This document shows, piece after piece, positions 34,117 through 42,755 of a stretch of DNA of 64,000 nt (positions within the stretch are counted from its first letter, which is position 1; every line of letters begins with the position of its first letter). Made by a program: the position numbers and the translations under genes. The DNA lies in assembly GCF_025567365.1 (NCBI RefSeq), contig NZ_JAOQJG010000002.1, positions 248,001 through 312,000 of the forward strand. The letters are read 5' to 3'. This DNA is from Anaerostipes amylophilus. Lineage in GTDB: Bacteria; Bacillota; Clostridia; Lachnospirales; Lachnospiraceae. Under the pieces are notes generated by a model, which was not told where the DNA came from, did no database searches, and saw nothing but the letters and a program-made list of their open reading frames with translations.

Positions 34117-35055
34117 ATGATAGACACAGTAGTATCTGTAAAACTTCCGATCGGAGAGATGTTAAGGATCAAGAGAAATCGTTTGATGCCAGATCATGTG
34201 ACGGGGGAAGAAAAGAGAATCTGTCTGGTATCAGGAATTTATGGGGATGAGCTTGGAGGTCAGTATATCTGTGGAGAGATCATACGAAGGATCAAAGCAG
34301 AATTTCACAATCTTACGGGAATCGTAGATGTTTATCCAGCGGTCAATCCATTAGGACTGGATGCCAGAACAAGAGCAGTACCTATTTCTGATATCGATTA
34401 TAGCAGTGCATTTCCGGGAGATATCAATGGAGGACTGGAAGATTATACAGCAGCAAAACTGCTTGAAGATATCAAAGGGGCATCTTGCTGTATAGACATT
34501 CATTCTAGTAATATCTTTTTGCAGGAAGTTCCTCAAGTACGTTTGAATGATGACTATGATGAGATGCTGCTTCATTTAGCAAAGTATATGAATACAGATC
34601 TGGTATGGATCCATCCTTCACAGACAGTCAATGAAGGAAGTCTTGCATATGCATTAAATCAAATGGGAATTCCGACAATGGTAACAGAATCAGGATCAGC
34701 ATTCCGTATCCGTTACGAATATTGCCGTCAGATCATTGATGGAATTTTTTCTGTGATGGCAGAACTTGGTATTTGGAAAGGCAAGACAAATGGTAAGAAT
34801 GATGTACCATTTATCAATGAAGATAAGATCTGTTATTTAAACTGTGAATTCAGTGGATTGTTTGTTTCATACAAACGATTAAAGGATCGAGTAAAAAAAG
34901 GTGAGATCATAGGAATTATACAGAATCCATTAATGGGAGCGACAGAAGAAGAAGTGATCGCTCCAGTAGATGGAATATTAATGACATTAAGAGAACATCC
35001 AAGTGTAGCAGAAGGCTCTCTGGTTGCCAGAGTGATCGGAGGCGGGAATTTATGA
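34117..35055 (+). CDS. Succinylglutamate desuccinylase/aspartoacylase (M14) family protein A
   Basis: A 312-residue protein with the AstE/AspA-type M14 fold and a C-terminal beta-barrel (EEVIAPVDGILM). Active members bind zinc with His-x-x-Glu and a later His. Here the first motif is SGIYGDE, with Tyr where His is expected, while Glu and the later His (DIHSS) remain. NPLGLDARTR and the YSSAFPGD segment are typical of the family. It overlaps the next, related gene by 4 nt (ATGA). Substrate unknown; the changed ligand means activity is not assured. Confidence 0.82.
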   Translation: MIDTVVSVKLPIGEMLRIKRNRLMPDHVTGEEKRICLVSGIYGDELGGQYICGEIIRRIKAEFHNLTGIVDVYPAVNPLGLDARTRAVPISDIDYSSAFPGDINGGLEDYTAAKLLEDIKGASCCIDIHSSNIFLQEVPQVRLNDDYDEMLLHLAKYMNTDLVWIHPSQTVNEGSLAYALNQMGIPTMVTESGSAFRIRYEYCRQIIDGIFSVMAELGIWKGKTNGKNDVPFINEDKICYLNCEFSGLFVSYKRLKDRVKKGEIIGIIQNPLMGATEEEVIAPVDGILMTLREHPSVAEGSLVARVIGGGNL

Positions 35056-35999
35056 AGAAAGAAGTTATATATTCCTCAGGCAATTATTTAAGAGGAGAAT
35101 TTACGATAGAAGGATATCGTTTTGGAAAGCAAAGCGAGGAATCAGAACAAGCAGCATGTATTGTAGGTGCTATGCGTGGAAATGAATACCAACAATTATA
35201 TATATGTTCACAGCTTGTCAAACGCCTAAAAGAATTGGAAAACAGCGGTGCGATCGTTGGAGATAATCAGATTCTTGTCATTCCATGTGTCAATAACTTT
35301 TCAATGAATGTTGGAATGAAGTACTGGGTATCTGATAACAGTGATATTAACCGACAGTTTCCTGGTAATTTTGATGGGGAACCGACAAGCAGACTTGCAG
35401 CACATTTATTTGAGAAGGTCAAAGGATTCCGCTACGGAATTCATTTTGCATCATTTTTTCGATGTGGTGATTTTGTACCGCATGTAAGAATGCCAGCAAC
35501 AGGAAAAGAAAGTACAAGTCTGGCAAGTTTATTTGGTCTGCCATATGTATTAACAAGCAAACCAAGAAATTTTGATAAAACGACTTTAACTTATAACTGG
35601 CAGATCAATGGAACGGATGCATTTTCGTTATATTCCGGAGAAACGGACAATATCGATGTGAATCTGGCCAAACAGGCAGTATCTGCTGTACTTCGATTCT
35701 TGACTCGAATGGGTATTTTAAAATATAATTGCCATAACGGGTATATTGCGAGTATGATAGAAGAAGAGGATCTTGTATCAGTTAAAGCAAGTGCTCCAGG
35801 ATTTTTAAGACGTTTTGCAGCGATCAATGAGGAAGTCAACAGAGGTCAGTTGCTAGGAGAAGTTTTGAATCCATACAATGGAGAAATCTTATCAGAGATT
35901 CGTTCAACGGCAGACGGAATTATATTCTTTGCCGAGAATCAGCCAACGATTTTGGAAAATGCATCTGCATTTCAGGTGATTAAGAAACTACATGAATAA
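35052..35999 (+). CDS. Succinylglutamate desuccinylase/aspartoacylase (M14) family protein B
   Basis: A 315-residue paralog of the preceding protein with the same layout: GAMRGNEYQQ, PCVNNFSMN, NRQFPGN, YGIHFASF, and a C-terminal barrel (LVSVKASAPGFLR). The first zinc position is Arg (AMRGNE) rather than His. The 4-nt ATGA overlap with protein A suggests coupled translation and a heteromeric pair. purL starts 13 nt downstream, so the three may be one transcript. Confidence 0.8.
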   Translation: MKKEVIYSSGNYLRGEFTIEGYRFGKQSEESEQAACIVGAMRGNEYQQLYICSQLVKRLKELENSGAIVGDNQILVIPCVNNFSMNVGMKYWVSDNSDINRQFPGNFDGEPTSRLAAHLFEKVKGFRYGIHFASFFRCGDFVPHVRMPATGKESTSLASLFGLPYVLTSKPRNFDKTTLTYNWQINGTDAFSLYSGETDNIDVNLAKQAVSAVLRFLTRMGILKYNCHNGYIASMIEEEDLVSVKASAPGFLRRFAAINEEVNRGQLLGEVLNPYNGEILSEIRSTADGIIFFAENQPTILENASAFQVIKKLHE

Positions 36000-36012
36000 A
36001 TGGGAGGAAATC

Positions 36013-39000
36013 ATGGGAGAAGTTAGAAGAGTCTATGTTGAAAAGAAAAAAGACTACGCAGTAAAAGCAAAAGAACTGCATGCAGCATTGAAGCAGTATC
36101 TTGGACTGGATGTCGAATCCGTTCGTGTCCTTGTCCGCTATGACATCGAAAATCTGTCCGATGTAAGTTATGAAAAAGCACTGGTTACAGTATTTAGTGA
36201 ACCACCAGTTGACGACGTGTATGAAGAGACATTACCACTTGCCGATGGAGAAGTATCTTTCAGCGTTGAATTTCTGCCAGGACAGTTTGATCAGAGAGCA
36301 GATTCCGCACAGCAATGTGTGAAACTGTTAGACGAAGATGAAGATGCCCTGATCAAAAGTGCAACAACTTATGTTGTGAAAGGTGACTTAACTGACGAAC
36401 AGTTAGAAGCAGTCAAAGAGTATTGCATCAACCCAGTTGACTCAAGAGAGGCATCTGCAGAGAAACCAGAGACATTAGTAATGGATTTTGAAGAACCTGC
36501 AGATGTTAAGATTCTTGATGGATTTAAAGATATGGAAGAGGATAAATTTAAAGAATTATATGATTCTTTAAATCTGGCAATGACATTCAAAGATTTCCTT
36601 CATATCCAGAATTATTATAAGGGAGAAGAGAATAGAGATCCTTCTATGACAGAGATCCGTGTACTGGATACTTACTGGTCTGATCATTGTCGTCATACAA
36701 CATTCTCTACGGAACTTACAAATATTGGATTCCAGGATGGATTTTACCGTGCACCATTAGAAGAAGCATATTATTCTTACATGGATGACTTTGAAGAGAT
36801 GTACAAAGATCGCGATGATAAATATGTTTGTCTGATGGATATGGCATTAATGGCTATGAAACGTCTTAAGAAAGACGGAGTTCTTGATAACATGGAAGAA
36901 AGCGATGAGATCAATGCCTGCAGTATCGTAGTGCCAGTAGAGATTGATGGCAAAGAAGAAGAATGGCTGATCAGTTTCAAGAATGAAACACATAACCATC
37001 CAACAGAGATCGAACCATTTGGTGGAGCTGCAACATGTCTTGGTGGAGCGATCCGTGATCCATTATCAGGACGTTCTTATGTATATCAGGCAATGCGTGT
37101 AACAGGAGCTGCTGATCCAACTGTTCCATTAAAAGATACACTAAAAGGTAAATTACCACAGTACAAGATCGTAAATGAAGCTGCAAATGGATACAGCTCT
37201 TACGGAAACCAGATCGGTCTTGCAACAGGATATGTCAATGAAGTATATCATCCAGATTATGTTGCAAAACGTATGGAAATCGGTGCCGTTATGGGTGCAG
37301 CACCTAGAAAGAACGTTATCAGAGAGAATTCTGATCCAGGAGATATCATTATCTTATTAGGTGGTAGAACAGGACGTGATGGTTGTGGAGGAGCAACAGG
37401 ATCATCTAAAGTTCATACTGAAGAATCTATCGAAACATGTGGAGCTGAAGTTCAGAAAGGTAATCCACCAACAGAACGTAAGATCCAGAGATTATTCAGA
37501 AGAGAAGAAGTCAGCCGTCTGATCAAGAAATGTAATGACTTTGGTGCAGGTGGAGTTTCCGTAGCGATCGGAGAACTTGCAGATGGTCTGATCGTAGATC
37601 TTGATAAAGTACCTAAGAAATATGCCGGACTTGATGGAACAGAGCTTGCGATTTCTGAATCTCAGGAACGTATGGCAGTTGTTGTAGATCCAAAAGACGT
37701 AGAACAGTTCCTTGCATACTCAGCAGAAGAAAACTTAGAGGCAGTTGAAGTTGCAGTTGTAACAGAAGATCCAAGACTGATCCTTAAATGGAGAGGAAAA
37801 GAGATCGTTAATATCTCAAGAGCTTTCCTTGATACAAACGGAGCACATCAGGAAACAGAAGTATTTGTAGAGATTCCTCACCGTGTAGAATCTTACTTTA
37901 ATCGTAAGGATGAGACAGGAACATTCGAAGAAGTATGTAAGAATACATTATCTGACCTTAATGTATGTTCACAGAAAGGTCTGGTAGAGAGATTTGATAG
38001 TTCTATTGGAGCAGCAACAGTGACAATGCCATACGGTGGAAAATATCAGTTAACACCAATTCAGACAATGATTGCAAAACTTCCAGTTCTTAAGGGAAAA
38101 TGTGATACTGTTACAATGATGAGTTATGGATTTGATCCATATCTGTCTAAATGGAGTCCATTCCATGGAGCAGTTTATGCGATCACAGAATCTATTGCTA
38201 AGATTGTAGCTTCTGGTGGAGACTATAGAAATATTCGCCTGACATTCCAGGAATACTTCAAACGTCTTGGAGAAGACAAGACTCGCTGGGGACAGCCAGT
38301 TGCAGCATTACTTGGTGCATATCAGGCACAGATGGGATTCGGACTTGCATCCATTGGTGGAAAAGACAGTATGTCTGGAACATTTAATGATATCGATGTA
38401 CCACCAACACTTGTATCATTTGCAGTGGATGTAGCGAAGACAACAGATATTATCACACCAGAACTTAAGAAAGCAGGAAACAGACTGGTTCGTATTTGTA
38501 TCCCAACAGATGCATACAATCTGCCAATCTATTCTGAAGTGAAGAAAGTATATAAACGCATCACAAAACTGATCAAAGATGGAGCAATCAAATCTGCTTA
38601 TGCGATCGGTGGAGGCGGAGCTTTAGAGGCAGTCGCTAAGATGGCATTTGGTAATAAATTAGGTGTTATCTTTGATGAAGAAATAGAATTAAAAGACTTA
38701 ACAGATCCTAAGTTTGGATCATTTGTTGTTGAGATGAATACAAGAGACATTCATAAACTAGGAATTCCTGGTCTTCTGATCGGTGAGATCACAGAGAAAC
38801 ATGAATTTGTATTCGGTGATGAAGTGGTTACATTAGAAGAAGCAATTGATACATGGCAGAAACCATTAGAGAAAGTATTTCCAACAAAATCTGAAGGAAG
38901 TCAGAATATCGTTGATACAACAAGACATTACATAAAAGGAAATATTTACGTATGTAAGAACAAGGTTGCAAAACCAAACGTATTTATTCCAGTATTCCCA

Positions 39001-39768
39001 GGAACAAACTGTGAATATGATTCAGCCAAAGCATTTGAACGTGCTGGAGCAAATGTTATTACAAAAGTATTTAAGAACCTTGATGCACAGGGAATCCGTG
39101 ATTCAGTAGAAGTGTTTGAAAAAGCGATCAATGAATCACAGATCATCATGTTCCCAGGTGGATTCAGTGCTGGTGATGAACCAGATGGTTCTGCAAAATT
39201 CTTTGCAACAGCATTTAGAAATGAAAAATTAAAAGAAGCAGTTATGGATTTATTAGATAATCGTGACGGACTTGTACTTGGTATTTGTAACGGATTCCAG
39301 GCTCTGATCAAATTAGGTCTTGTACCAGAAGGTAAGATCGTAGAACAGAATGCTAAATCTCCAACTCTTACTACAAACCGTATCGGACGTCATGTATCTA
39401 AAGTTGCTTATACAAGAATTGCATCTAATTTGTCACCATGGTTTAACAATGTGAATGTAGATGATGTCTTTAGCATTCCGGTATCCCATGGAGAAGGACG
39501 TTTCGTAGCAGACGAAGATGTGATCCAGGAACTGTTTAAAAATGGACAGGTAGCAACACAGTATGTTGATTTAAATGGAGATCCTACAATGAACGAGGAA
39601 TTTAATCCAAATGGTTCTTACCATGCGATTGAAGGTATCACAAGTCCAGATGGACGAGTTCTTGGTAAGATGGGACATTCAGAACGTCGTGACAGTTATG
39701 TTGGAATCAATATCTATGGACAGAAAGATCAAAAGATCTTCGAATCTGGAGTAGAATATTTCAAATAG
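36013..39768 (+). CDS. purL: Phosphoribosylformylglycinamidine synthase, large single-chain type
   Basis: A 1251-residue enzyme that makes FGAM from FGAR, glutamine and ATP in purine synthesis. It has an N-terminal PurS-like part, two AIRS-type ATP-binding domains (YWSDHCRHTTF, HNHPTEIEPFGGAATCLGGAIRD, GGKDSMSGTF), and a C-terminal class I glutaminase with FPGGFSAGDEPDG, nucleophile Cys in GICNGFQAL and catalytic His in SHGEGRF. It is the long form also seen in Proteobacteria and many Clostridia. The ATG at 36013 follows GGGAGG; the ATG 21 nt earlier belongs to the preceding gene's overlap region. Confidence 0.96.
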   Translation: MGEVRRVYVEKKKDYAVKAKELHAALKQYLGLDVESVRVLVRYDIENLSDVSYEKALVTVFSEPPVDDVYEETLPLADGEVSFSVEFLPGQFDQRADSAQQCVKLLDEDEDALIKSATTYVVKGDLTDEQLEAVKEYCINPVDSREASAEKPETLVMDFEEPADVKILDGFKDMEEDKFKELYDSLNLAMTFKDFLHIQNYYKGEENRDPSMTEIRVLDTYWSDHCRHTTFSTELTNIGFQDGFYRAPLEEAYYSYMDDFEEMYKDRDDKYVCLMDMALMAMKRLKKDGVLDNMEESDEINACSIVVPVEIDGKEEEWLISFKNETHNHPTEIEPFGGAATCLGGAIRDPLSGRSYVYQAMRVTGAADPTVPLKDTLKGKLPQYKIVNEAANGYSSYGNQIGLATGYVNEVYHPDYVAKRMEIGAVMGAAPRKNVIRENSDPGDIIILLGGRTGRDGCGGATGSSKVHTEESIETCGAEVQKGNPPTERKIQRLFRREEVSRLIKKCNDFGAGGVSVAIGELADGLIVDLDKVPKKYAGLDGTELAISESQERMAVVVDPKDVEQFLAYSAEENLEAVEVAVVTEDPRLILKWRGKEIVNISRAFLDTNGAHQETEVFVEIPHRVESYFNRKDETGTFEEVCKNTLSDLNVCSQKGLVERFDSSIGAATVTMPYGGKYQLTPIQTMIAKLPVLKGKCDTVTMMSYGFDPYLSKWSPFHGAVYAITESIAKIVASGGDYRNIRLTFQEYFKRLGEDKTRWGQPVAALLGAYQAQMGFGLASIGGKDSMSGTFNDIDVPPTLVSFAVDVAKTTDIITPELKKAGNRLVRICIPTDAYNLPIYSEVKKVYKRITKLIKDGAIKSAYAIGGGGALEAVAKMAFGNKLGVIFDEEIELKDLTDPKFGSFVVEMNTRDIHKLGIPGLLIGEITEKHEFVFGDEVVTLEEAIDTWQKPLEKVFPTKSEGSQNIVDTTRHYIKGNIYVCKNKVAKPNVFIPVFPGTNCEYDSAKAFERAGANVITKVFKNLDAQGIRDSVEVFEKAINESQIIMFPGGFSAGDEPDGSAKFFATAFRNEKLKEAVMDLLDNRDGLVLGICNGFQALIKLGLVPEGKIVEQNAKSPTLTTNRIGRHVSKVAYTRIASNLSPWFNNVNVDDVFSIPVSHGEGRFVADEDVIQELFKNGQVATQYVDLNGDPTMNEEFNPNGSYHAIEGITSPDGRVLGKMGHSERRDSYVGINIYGQKDQKIFESGVEYFK

Positions 39769-39781
39769 AATATAAGATACG

Positions 39782-39822
39782 AAGAAATCCTGCATTCCAA
39801 TGGAGTGCAGGATTTCTTATTT
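39782..39822 (+). terminator. Terminator after purL
   Basis: A 17-bp stem, AAGAAATCCTGCATTCC with GGAGTGCAGGATTTCTT (one G-U), with a 3-nt loop and a T-rich tail. Confidence 0.85.
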
Positions 39823-39848
39823 CATAGGAAATTTCGATGAAATCCCCT

Positions 39849-39886
39849 AAAAACAGCCAGCAAATATATATTTGCTGGCTGTTTAT
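39849..39886 (-). terminator. Terminator of the CNNM-type gene
   Basis: AAACAGCCAGCAAAT and ATTTGCTGGCTGTTT form a perfect stem. Read on the - strand it is followed by TTTT, just after the convergent gene's stop. It could act in both directions. Confidence 0.8.
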
Positions 39887-39890
39887 AAAT

Positions 39891-41174
39891 CTAGTTTTGT
39901 GAGATATGATTAGAATTTTCTTTTGGAATGATATGGATGGTTTCCATACGGTTCTTATCAACGGATACAACTTTGAAAGTAAAGTGTTCATCTTCTGCAA
40001 TTTCGCCCTCAGAAGGCAAATGATCAAGTAATTCGATAATATATCCACCGAGTGAATCATAATCCTCAGAATCAAGGTTTACGTGAAGCAGATCATCAAG
40101 ATCATCAAGCTTCAATGAAGCAGATACCATATAGGATCCATCGGGTAATTCTTTAAATGTATCTTCTTCAGATTCATCGTATTCATCACGTAGTTCTCCG
40201 AATATTTCTTCTACAATATCTTCAAGTGTGATCAGTCCGGCAGTTACGCCATATTCATCTAAAACAATAGAGAAACTTACGGATTTCTCTCTCATCTGTG
40301 CAAGCAGACTTGAAACTTTCTGTGTTTCATAAGTAAAGAATGGTTTTCTTAATACATCCCTTAAATGGAAAATCTCGCCTCTGTGCTGGCTACGGTAGAA
40401 GTATACATCTTTGAAATAAACAATACCAACAACATGATCTTTACTTCCTTCATAAACAGGAAGTCTTGAGTAACCAGCTTCACGGAAGATTTCAAGGACT
40501 TCTTCATAAGAAGCATCGACGGATACAAAAGTTACATCAATACGAGGGATCATAATATCCTTAGCAAGGGATTCCTTAAAATCAAAAACATTATTTAACA
40601 TATCTTTTTCAGCTTCTTCAATAACACCATCTTCATGACTGACATCAACGATCGTACGAAGTTCGCGTTCCGTCATAATACGTTTGGACTGTTTGGAATC
40701 AATATGGAAGATCATAAGAATTCCTGTGGAAAGCTTGTTGATAAGATAAACAATTGGTGTCAATAGCTTTGTGACAAGATAAATACTGGATGCATAGCTT
40801 AAAGCAATTTTTGTATTATTGATCGTTGCATAAGTCTTTGGAGTAATTTCACCAAAGATCAGAACAAGAATCGTGATCACGGCTGTTGCAATTCCGGCTC
40901 CCATACTTCCAAAGATACGAATTGCGATCGTAGTTGTTAAGGAAGTCAGGGAAATATTTACTAAGTTATTTCCAACCAGAATACTAGAAAGCATCTGACT
41001 AGGATTCTCGATTAGTTTTAAGACTAATGCAGCCTTTTTATTTCCATCCTCTGCCATAGCACGCATGCTGTGGGGATTTACCGTTGTTAATGCAGTTTCC
41101 GCCGATGAAAAATAAGCGGAAAGCGAAAGTAAAACTATAATTTCGACAATCTGTAATATTGTACTGGGGTCCAA
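39891..41174 (-). CDS. CNNM/CorC (HlyC) family membrane protein
   Basis: A 427-residue protein with an N-terminal DUF21/CNNM membrane domain (four segments, SSAETALTTVNPH), a CBS pair (DIMIPRIDVTFVSVD; SFSIVLDEYGVTAGLITLEDIVEEIFGEL) and a C-terminal CorC_HlyC domain. Members are linked to Mg2+ or Co2+ extrusion and homeostasis; older names as haemolysins are misleading. It starts at TTG 41174 with AGGAGG 8 nt upstream and is divergent from ogt. Confidence 0.92.
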   Translation of the reverse strand: MDPSTILQIVEIIVLLSLSAYFSSAETALTTVNPHSMRAMAEDGNKKAALVLKLIENPSQMLSSILVGNNLVNISLTSLTTTIAIRIFGSMGAGIATAVITILVLIFGEITPKTYATINNTKIALSYASSIYLVTKLLTPIVYLINKLSTGILMIFHIDSKQSKRIMTERELRTIVDVSHEDGVIEEAEKDMLNNVFDFKESLAKDIMIPRIDVTFVSVDASYEEVLEIFREAGYSRLPVYEGSKDHVVGIVYFKDVYFYRSQHRGEIFHLRDVLRKPFFTYETQKVSSLLAQMREKSVSFSIVLDEYGVTAGLITLEDIVEEIFGELRDEYDESEEDTFKELPDGSYMVSASLKLDDLDDLLHVNLDSEDYDSLGGYIIELLDHLPSEGEIAEDEHFTFKVVSVDKNRMETIHIIPKENSNHISQN

Positions 41175-41233
41175 TTATTATTCCTCCTAAAAATTAATAT
41201 AATAATCATCTGCTTTTTAATACAGTTCTTTTC

Positions 41234-41262
41234 ATTGTACGCAACAAATGGCTTCATGTCAA
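41234..41262 (-). promoter_or_regulatory. Promoter of the CNNM-type gene
   Basis: On the - strand: TTGACA, 17 nt and TACAAT, 60 nt before the TTG start. Confidence 0.72.
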
Positions 41263-41270
41263 GTTAGTGG

Positions 41271-41299
41271 TTGCCAACCATGGAAAAATATGGTATACC
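41271..41299 (+). promoter_or_regulatory. Possible promoter of ogt
   Basis: TTGCCA, 17 nt and TATACC. The implied transcript would start only about 15 nt before the ATG but still include the AGGAGG at 41308. Confidence 0.45.
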
Positions 41300-41321
41300 T
41301 ATTTTTAGGAGGAATGGTCGT

Positions 41322-41801
41322 ATGAAGTACTACTATGATTATCGTTTTCCAATCGGGAATCTGACGATTGAGGAAGACGGACATGGAATTTGTGGGATTT
41401 ATTTTGGAATAAAGAAGTTAGAAGGCGAGAAGAAGAATACAGAGTTGATCAGAGAAGCAGCCCTTCAGCTGTCACAATATTTTGATGGACGCAGAAAGAA
41501 ATTTGATCTGAAACTTTCTTATTATGGAACGGAATTTCAGATAAAGGTATGGAAGGCATTGCAAGAGATTCCATATGGAACAACCTGTACATACAAAGAT
41601 ATTGCAGAACGTGTAGGAATTCCAAAGGGATGCCGTGCTGTAGGTATGGCAAATAATAAAAATCCAATCGTGATCGTAGTTCCATGTCACAGAGTGATTG
41701 GAATGAATGGTTCTCTGACAGGATATGCAGGCGGACTTGATGTGAAAGAATATTTATTGGAACTTGAGAAACGTAATCAAAAAGTAAAGGAAAGATATTG
41801 A
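41322..41801 (+). CDS. ogt: Methylated-DNA--protein-cysteine methyltransferase
   Basis: A 159-residue Ogt/Ada-C type protein with the helix-turn-helix region YGTTCTYKDIAERVG and the acceptor-Cys motif PCHRVIG. It repairs O6-alkylguanine by irreversible transfer of the alkyl group to Cys. The ATG at 41322 is 8 nt after AGGAGG. Its TGA stop lies inside the -35 of the mntP promoter. Confidence 0.94.
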   Translation: MKYYYDYRFPIGNLTIEEDGHGICGIYFGIKKLEGEKKNTELIREAALQLSQYFDGRRKKFDLKLSYYGTEFQIKVWKALQEIPYGTTCTYKDIAERVGIPKGCRAVGMANNKNPIVIVVPCHRVIGMNGSLTGYAGGLDVKEYLLELEKRNQKVKERY

Positions 41802-41826
41802 CAAAGATTCTCAATTGAGATATGAT
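41798..41826 (+). promoter_or_regulatory. Strong promoter of the mntP riboswitch transcript
   Basis: Consensus TTGACA, exactly 17 nt, then TATGAT. The -35 overlaps the ogt stop codon. Confidence 0.85.
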
Positions 41827-41835
41827 ACATAGGCA

Positions 41836-42015
41836 TATTTTGCCGGAGGCACATCCGGTATTGATCTTATATATTTCCGTGAGGGAGTAGTTAGCAGAGA
41901 ATCTGTGACAGTATCAACACAATGATGGACAACATCTGGTGCTGTCTTAATTAACGAGACTCATAGACGATAAGCCTTAATTTATGGCAGGTTTTTCGTC
42001 TGTGAGTCTTTTTTT
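41836..42015 (+). ncRNA. Manganese-sensing yybP-ykoY riboswitch
   Basis: The leader holds GAGGGAGTAG at 41881, matching the conserved GGGGAGUAG loop, and later GTATCAACAC, matching the second conserved side, with pairing segments between (AGAG ... TCT; ACATCTGG). A terminator-type hairpin follows at 41958-42015, then mntP. The gene downstream is the classic target, which supports the call. Binding of Mn2+ would favour antitermination and MntP export. The 5' boundary is approximate. Confidence 0.82.
41958..42015 (+). terminator. Expression-platform terminator of the Mn2+ riboswitch
   Basis: GACTCATAGACGA pairs with TCGTCTGTGAGTC (one mismatch-type G-U), followed by seven Ts, about 20 nt before the mntP start. 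Confidence 0.83.
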
Positions 42016-42034
42016 CGATATGGAGGACAATTTT

Positions 42035-42595
42035 ATGGATTTGCTTACAATATTAACACTGGCTGTTGGATTGTCGATGGATGCATTTGCTGTTTCAATC
42101 TGCAAAGGCCTGGCAATGCGAGAAAAAGTTTTGGGAAAAGGGGTCATTATTGGCTTATGGTTTGGAGGCTTTCAGGCATTGATGCCAATCATTGGATTTT
42201 TTCTTGGAACACAATTTAAAGATCAGATCACATCAATTGATCACTGGATTGCATTTATCCTTCTTGGACTGATTGGAATTAATATGGTGAAAGAATCATT
42301 GTCAGATGAAGAAGAGAATGCAGATGCATCCATTGAAATAAAAGAAATGTTTATGCTTGCAGTGGCAACAAGTATAGATGCACTTGCAGTAGGAATTACA
42401 TTTGCGTTTTTAAATGTGCATATTGTATCCGCAGCATCTATGATCGGAGTCTGTACATTTTTGATTTCATTTGCAGGAGTAAAGATTGGAAATATTTTTG
42501 GAACAAAATATAAATCAAAGGCAGAGCTTGCAGGTGGCATAATACTGATACTTTTGGGATTTAAGATTCTTCTTGAACACCTTCATATTCTCTAA
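42035..42595 (+). CDS. mntP: Manganese efflux protein MntP
   Basis: A 186-residue six-helix membrane protein. The two inverted halves show the family motifs GLSMDAFAVSICKG and ATSIDALAVGITF, with the Asp residues needed for Mn2+ export. The riboswitch upstream supports the role. I chose ATG 42035, behind GGAGGAC; an earlier in-frame ATG at 41984 lies inside the terminator hairpin. Confidence 0.95.
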   Translation: MDLLTILTLAVGLSMDAFAVSICKGLAMREKVLGKGVIIGLWFGGFQALMPIIGFFLGTQFKDQITSIDHWIAFILLGLIGINMVKESLSDEEENADASIEIKEMFMLAVATSIDALAVGITFAFLNVHIVSAASMIGVCTFLISFAGVKIGNIFGTKYKSKAELAGGIILILLGFKILLEHLHIL

Positions 42596-42637
42596 AATAA
42601 AAAAATACCCCTTTCTTTTTTTGTGAAAAGAGTGTAA

Positions 42638-42643
42638 TATAAT
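42638..42643 (+). promoter_or_regulatory. Likely -10 of the nrdDG promoter
   Basis: TATAAT within AATATAATATAGG, just upstream of the NrdR-like boxes. The -35 is a T-rich stretch and poor. Confidence 0.5.
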
Positions 42644-42653
42644 ATAGGCAGTG

Positions 42654-42669
42654 GCACAACATATTGTGT
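42654..42669 (+). promoter_or_regulatory. NrdR-like box 1
   Basis: GCACAACATATTGTGT differs from the palindromic NrdR consensus (ACAC-A-ATAT-T-GTGT type) at a few positions. It lies just downstream of the -10, where a repressor would block transcription. Confidence 0.6.
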
Positions 42670-42686
42670 CGGATGGTAAGAATATA

Positions 42687-42729
42687 ACAAGATTTTGTGC
42701 CCAGAAAATGGAAACGCACAAAATCTTGT
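42687..42729 (+). promoter_or_regulatory. NrdR-like box 2 within a 14-bp perfect inverted repeat
   Basis: ACAAGATTTTGTGC is repeated inverted as GCACAAAATCTTGT after 15 nt. Each arm is a weaker NrdR-like site; the first begins 33 nt after box 1 (about three helical turns). No T run follows, so it is not a normal terminator. Confidence 0.5.
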
Positions 42730-42755
42730 AATTTTATATAAAAGAGGGAGAAACT

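Noticed and set aside
42687..42729. Terminator before nrdD
   Set aside because: The 14-bp inverted repeat has no T run and lies between the promoter and the gene; kept as a regulatory site instead.
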